Below, piece after piece: positions 33,924 through 37,307 of a stretch of 37,307 nucleotides of DNA. The DNA is taken from contig JAFQIB010000096.1 in NCBI GenBank assembly GCA_017397765.1, positions 1-37,307 of the forward strand, in the 5' to 3' direction. Position numbers and translations under genes: made by a program. The stretch's first letter is position 1. Every line of letters begins with the position of its first letter. A model generated the notes under the pieces. The model saw nothing but the letters and a program-made list of their open reading frames with translations. It searched no databases and had not been told where the DNA came from. This DNA comes from Clostridia bacterium (GTDB taxonomy: Bacteria > Bacillota > Clostridia > Christensenellales > Aristaeellaceae).

Positions 33924-33953
33924 TATACGGAATCCGCGCCCGTTTCCGTCGCA
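33924..33953 (-). promoter_or_regulatory. Putative autoregulatory ECF promoter
   Basis: On the minus strand TGCGACGGAAAC (33953-33942) and CGTATA (33929-33924) lie 12 bases apart, or 18 if TGCGAC is taken as the -35. CGT-rich -10 and GAAAC-containing -35 boxes are usual for ECF factors. No sigma-A promoter is seen nearby. The leader is very short. Confidence 0.5.
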
Positions 33954-34008
33954 TTTTTTCATTCTTTTCTTCGCATTGACATTTCATCCTGCAGAACAAA
34001 AATCCCTC

Positions 34009-34049
34009 TTGCACGTTCAACCAATCTTTGATATACTGATAACATCAGT
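34009..34049 (+). promoter_or_regulatory. Promoter of the methyltransferase-rho unit with inverted repeat
   Basis: TTGCAC (34009-34014) and TATACT (34032-34037) are 17 bases apart. ACTGAT (34035-34040) and ATCAGT (34044-34049) form an inverted repeat with a 3-base gap, across the -10 edge and the start site, where a repressor could bind. Confidence 0.7.
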
Positions 34050-34089
34050 ACAATTCCAATTCATCCGATCCATCAAAGAGAGGCATTTT

Positions 34090-35100
34090 ATGGTATTCTT
34101 GTTTCAATTGACGCCACATGCGAATATCCGTTACCGGGAGGCACAGGTGAAGCTGGGGCAGGCAGAATTGACCTGCCTTTTGCAGGGCCTGGGCATTTCT
34201 GCGGAGGTCACGCCGTGCACAGTCGGCGGCGTATCCTTTCTGCGCTTTGAAGCCGACGCCCTGACCGAGGCGCAGCTGTCCGTGCTGTCCATGCATTCCG
34301 CTGCGCTGATGATCTGCGAGCAGCAGGGCGAGCTGCTGCGGCCCCTGGAAAAGGTCAGCCACGATTACCTGACCGCCGATCTGGCGGAGGTGCTCAAATA
34401 TAAGGGCAAGACCAGCGCCGTGTTCACCCACATGATGATGAACTGCGCCCTGGCCGCCAGCGATTTCTTTGGCAAGAGCGAGCCGCTGACGGTGCTTGAT
34501 CCCATGTGCGGCAAGGGCACCACCTGCTTTGTGGCCCTGCAACAGGGCATGAACGCCGTGGGCGTGGACATTGACAACCGCGACCTGAAGGAATGCGCCG
34601 ACTATTTTGAGCGCTACCTGCAGTATCACCGCATGAAGCACAAGCTGGATCAGTCCAGCCGTACCGTGCGCAGGCATGCCGTGCCGGCGGCGGTCTACAC
34701 CATCGCCGATACCAAGGAGCATTTCCGGGAGGGCGATACCCGGACGCTGTCCCTCTTCCTGGGCGATACCGGGCTGACCGGCGAATTGTGCCGCAAATCC
34801 CCCGCCCATCTGCTGGTGGCGGATCTCCCCTACGGCGTGCAGCATGCACCCCAGGACGGCAAGCGCACCGAGTCCTTCATTCAGGTGATGAAACGCGCAT
34901 TGCCCCAGTGGAAGGACGCCGTGCGCAAGGGCGGCGCAATCGCCCTGTCCTTCAATACCCTGACCCTCAAAAGGGCGGATCTGGTGCAGCTGCTCTCCGA
35001 TGCCGGCTTCACGCCCCTGACCGAACCGCCCTATCATGATTTCCAGCACTTTGTGGAACAGGCCGTCACCCGCGATTTCGTGGTGGCCCGCCGGGACTGA
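34090..35100 (+). CDS. TRM11-like SAM-dependent RNA methyltransferase
   Basis: A 336-residue enzyme. The N-terminal part (about 1-110) is a small substrate-binding region. The Rossmann part has motif I DPMCGKGTT (137-145), an acidic GVDIDNRD loop near 158-165 and the catalytic DLPYG (245-249), a D/N-P-P-Y variant found in enzymes that methylate exocyclic amines of RNA or DNA bases. The closest general group is UPF0020/TRM11, which act on guanine N2 in tRNA; the substrate here is inferred only. The ATG at 34090 has GAGAGG 6 bases upstream; a longer in-frame reading from 33895 crosses the promoter. rho follows after 16 bases. Confidence 0.82.
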   Translation: MVFLFQLTPHANIRYREAQVKLGQAELTCLLQGLGISAEVTPCTVGGVSFLRFEADALTEAQLSVLSMHSAALMICEQQGELLRPLEKVSHDYLTADLAEVLKYKGKTSAVFTHMMMNCALAASDFFGKSEPLTVLDPMCGKGTTCFVALQQGMNAVGVDIDNRDLKECADYFERYLQYHRMKHKLDQSSRTVRRHAVPAAVYTIADTKEHFREGDTRTLSLFLGDTGLTGELCRKSPAHLLVADLPYGVQHAPQDGKRTESFIQVMKRALPQWKDAVRKGGAIALSFNTLTLKRADLVQLLSDAGFTPLTEPPYHDFQHFVEQAVTRDFVVARRD

Positions 35101-35116
35101 CAAGGAGGCTATCCCC

Positions 35117-37072
35117 ATGACTGATATGAATCTCAACGAACTGACAGTGATCGAGCTGCGCAAGGTGGCCAAGGAAATGAAGGTGCCGCTGAACGCAGGA
35201 ATTTCCAAGCAGGGCATCATCGATAAGCTGAGCATGGCAATGGCAGAGGCCAACGCTGCCCCACAGGAAGCGCCCGCCGCGCCGGCTGAGGAAGCAGCGC
35301 CCGCAGAAGAGACGCCCGCCCCCGCCGACGAAGAAACGGAAAGCGAAGCGGAGACGCCCGCCCAGCCCCAGTTCCGCCAGGCTTATGTAGCGCCGCAGCG
35401 GTTCAACAACCGGCCTGCCTACCAGGCGCCGGCCTACAACCGCAGCGCTGCGCCCCGCACCCCCGCCCCCATGGAGTCCCAGCGGACGCAGACCACCCGG
35501 CCCGTGGGCTTCCAGTCCCGCTTCGGCCCGGCGGCTGCACAGCCGGCCCAGCCCCAGCAGGATACTTACCACGATGAACCCCGTTCTCCCTATGGGCCCG
35601 TCCGGACAAATTATAATGAAACAAACCGCTTCCAGCAGCGCCCCGCTTATGAGCAGCCCCGGCAGAACGCCTATGAGCAGCGTCCCGCCTACGAGCAGCC
35701 CCGGCAGAACGCCTATGAGCAGCGTCCCGCCTACGAGCAGCCCCGGCAGAGCGCTTACGAGCAGCGCCCGGCCTACGAGCAGCCCCGGCAGAGCGCCTAC
35801 GAGCAGCGTCCGGCCTATGATCAGCCCCGGCAGAATGCCTACGAGCAGCGGCCCCAGTACGGCGCACCCCGCCAGGGCTTTGCCCAAGAGGCCGCGCCCT
35901 TTACCCTGAATCCCTCCCTCGGCGAGATCGCCCAGGCTGCCGATTGCCCGGAGATCACCGGCGTGCTGGAGATGCTGCCGGAGGGCTACGGCTTCCTTCG
36001 CAGCGACAATATGGTCGCCTCCGCCCGGGACGTGTATGTCGGTGCCGCACAGATCCGCCGCTTCGGGCTTCGCGCCGGCGACCGCATCACCGGCAAGGTT
36101 CGTCCCCAGCGCGACGGCGACAAGTATCCTGCGCTGCTGACGGTCAGCCTGGTGAACGGTCAGATTGCTGAGGGCGCCATGCACCGCCCCGCCTTTGATT
36201 CCCTCACGCCCATCTATCCCACCCGCCGGATTCAGCTGGAGCGCAAGGACGCCCCGCAGCTGAATGATCTGCGCCTGATGGATTTGATCACGCCCATCGG
36301 CTTTGGCCAGCGCGGATTGATCCAGTGCGGCCCCGGCACCGGCAAGACCCGCCTGCTGACCCGGCTGGCCAACGTCATCTCCCTCAATCACCCCGAAGCC
36401 GAGGTGATGCTGCTGCTCTTCAATGAGACGCCGGAGAATGTGACGGTCATCCGCGAGTCGGTCAAGTGCCAGGTCGTCGCCTCCACCTTTGACATGGCGC
36501 CGGAAAGCCATCTGCGCATGGCGGATCTGGTGATCGAACGGGCCCAGCGCCTGGCGGAAATGAAGAAGGACGTGGTGCTGCTGGTGGACAGCCTGACCAC
36601 CCTGATCCGCGTGATCTCCACCGCTGCCATGCAGGCCGGCCGCGCCGTTCCCGGTATGATCAGCCCCCAGAGCCTGCAGAAGGCCAAGCGGCTCTTCGGC
36701 GCTGCCCGCTGCCTGCGCGAGGGCGGCTCCCTGACCGTTTTTGCCACCATGAACACCGACAGCGGCGCCAAGGCTGACGACAGCGTGGTCAACGAATTCC
36801 GCGGCGCAGCCAACATGGAGCTGGTGCTGGATCAGGCCCTGGCCCGCTCCGGCGTGTATCCGCCCTTCGAGCTGACCCGCTGCGGCACCCGCCGCGCCGA
36901 GGCCATCCTCTCTCCCGCTCACGCAGAGGGCATCAAGCTGCTGCGCGGCATGCTGGGACGCTTGCCCGTGGAGACCGCCCTCAAGGAGCTGAACTCCATG
37001 CTGGAGAAGGCTAGCACCAACGAAGAGCTGCTTTCCCGCATCAAAGTGTGGGCAGAATCCATGAAGGGCTGA
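35117..37072 (+). CDS. rho: Transcription termination factor Rho, divergent, with disordered repeat insert
   Basis: A 651-residue Rho, much longer than the usual 420. The N-terminal Rho-N helix bundle (1-45) is followed by an A/E/P-rich stretch and a low-complexity insert to about 262 with five 14-residue repeats (RPAYEQPRQ-N/S-AYEQ) at 175-244. The RNA-binding cold-shock domain (281-342) is ordinary (GYGFLRS, DVYVGAAQIRRFGLR). The ATPase domain departs from consensus: P-loop GPGTGKT (405-411) in place of PPKAGKT, NETPENVT for DERPEEVT, and AGRAVPGM for SGKVLTGG in the Q-loop. The CGTRR arginine and the EFRG R-loop are close to normal. rpmE follows, the usual neighbour. AAGGAGG lies 8 bases before the ATG. 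Confidence 0.92.
   Translation: MTDMNLNELTVIELRKVAKEMKVPLNAGISKQGIIDKLSMAMAEANAAPQEAPAAPAEEAAPAEETPAPADEETESEAETPAQPQFRQAYVAPQRFNNRPAYQAPAYNRSAAPRTPAPMESQRTQTTRPVGFQSRFGPAAAQPAQPQQDTYHDEPRSPYGPVRTNYNETNRFQQRPAYEQPRQNAYEQRPAYEQPRQNAYEQRPAYEQPRQSAYEQRPAYEQPRQSAYEQRPAYDQPRQNAYEQRPQYGAPRQGFAQEAAPFTLNPSLGEIAQAADCPEITGVLEMLPEGYGFLRSDNMVASARDVYVGAAQIRRFGLRAGDRITGKVRPQRDGDKYPALLTVSLVNGQIAEGAMHRPAFDSLTPIYPTRRIQLERKDAPQLNDLRLMDLITPIGFGQRGLIQCGPGTGKTRLLTRLANVISLNHPEAEVMLLLFNETPENVTVIRESVKCQVVASTFDMAPESHLRMADLVIERAQRLAEMKKDVVLLVDSLTTLIRVISTAAMQAGRAVPGMISPQSLQKAKRLFGAARCLREGGSLTVFATMNTDSGAKADDSVVNEFRGAANMELVLDQALARSGVYPPFELTRCGTRRAEAILSPAHAEGIKLLRGMLGRLPVETALKELNSMLEKASTNEELLSRIKVWAESMKG
35639..35848 (+). 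repeat. Five 42-base tandem repeats inside rho
   Basis: Five in-frame copies of 42 bases, each coding RPAYEQPRQNAYEQ or a near variant, with a degenerate sixth copy after them. The core GAGCAGCCCCGGCAGA is kept in nearly all copies (the fifth reads GATCAG). Differences are mainly silent third-base changes plus N/S and E/D swaps. Confidence 0.95.
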
Positions 37073-37123
37073 TTTCTTCCAAAATTCTTGGCGGATTTCC
37101 TGCCCGGAAACACAAAAAAATGC

Positions 37124-37152
37124 TTGCATTCCCCCGTTGAATGTGATACAAT
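37124..37152 (+). promoter_or_regulatory. Promoter of rpmE
   Basis: TTGCAT (37124-37129) and TACAAT (37147-37152) are 17 bases apart in the gap after rho. No strong terminator hairpin was found for rho itself, so read-through into rpmE is possible. Confidence 0.75.
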
Positions 37153-37207
37153 AAGCTTCGCGGCTATGTGAGCCGATCATTGCATACGCGAAAGAGGTGA
37201 AATCGCA

Positions 37208-37307
37208 ATGAAGGAAAAGATCCATCCCAACTACGGCAAGTGCATCGTTCGCTGCGTGTGCGGTGAGACGTTTGAGACCGGTTCTACCAAGAAGGAACTG
37301 AAGGTGG
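37208..37307 (+). CDS. rpmE: Large ribosomal subunit protein bL31 (cut by window end)
   Basis: The first 33 residues of bL31: [11 protein letters not shown], then C12, C16 and C18 in [10 protein letters not shown]16 and C18 match half of the zinc site in the zinc-binding form of bL31. AGAGGTG lies about 8 bases before the ATG. The gene continues beyond the window. rho-rpmE is a common pair in many bacteria. Confidence 0.93.
   Translation, partial: MKEKIHPNYGKCIVRCVCGETFETGSTKKELKV

Noticed and set aside
35639-35848. CRISPR-like regular repeats
   Set aside because: The repeats are adjacent without spacers and are in frame within rho.
35066-37225. A 719-codon minus-strand frame over rho
   Set aside because: Shadow of rho; its apparent repeats mirror the rho repeats.

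Overview
The window is a gene-dense, GC-rich stretch of chromosome that looks like a Clostridia-type Firmicute. The main signs are mutS2, hemZ, mtaB, a TMS–tilS–hpt–ftsH gene order, secD-secF-recJ-relA-dtd, a VanW/YoaR-type protein, strong AAGGAGG ribosome binding sites, sigma-A-like promoters and many TTG/GTG starts. I cannot name the genus from sequence alone. No prophage, insertion sequence, CRISPR array, tRNA or rRNA was seen. No gene-free stretch exceeds 300 bases.

Layout. (1) 1-3101, plus strand: a hairpin-rich leader, mutS2, and a P-loop kinase-like gene that seems to begin at a non-canonical AUC codon. (2) 3136-5434, plus strand: an OmpR/PhoB-type response regulator and its sensor kinase. 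They are preceded by three TTYACAC-like repeats at exact 11-base spacing and separated by an attenuator-like hairpin. (3) 15095-5433, minus strand: one long unit secD-secF-recJ-relA-dtd-MBL hydrolase-hemZ from one strong promoter, broken only by a palindrome-rich gap between relA and dtd. (4) 15213-16645, plus strand: a PlsC-like acyltransferase carrying a zinc ribbon. (5) 16715-17152: an AT-rich cysteine-rich gene enclosed by terminators, probably acquired. (6) 25809-17413, minus strand: a Q/P-rich membrane protein, tilS, hpt, ftsH, a PHP phosphoesterase and a Q/P-rich VanW protein. (7) 25922-28030, plus strand: a three-LysM protein and a secreted protein made of five repeats. (8) 28518-28105, minus strand: mscL with a zinc-ribbon tail, divergent from (9) prmA-rsmE-mtaB-HIT and rpsU on the plus strand. 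(10) 33901-32454, minus strand: an ECF sigma factor with its membrane anti-sigma partner. (11) 34090 to the end, plus strand: a TRM11-like methyltransferase, a divergent rho with a disordered repeat insert, and the start of rpmE.

Most genes are housekeeping: repair, ppGpp signalling, protein export, tRNA and rRNA modification, purine salvage, membrane proteolysis and transcription termination. The less ordinary content is the unusual Rho (altered P-loop, 42-base tandem repeats), the recurring Q/P-rich disordered tails, zinc-binding cysteine motifs added to MscL, PlsC and a membrane protein, the five-repeat secreted protein, the 11-base-phased regulator box, and the intergenic palindrome and heptamer elements. 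I found no clearly new multi-gene system; the strongest leads are given as separate findings.
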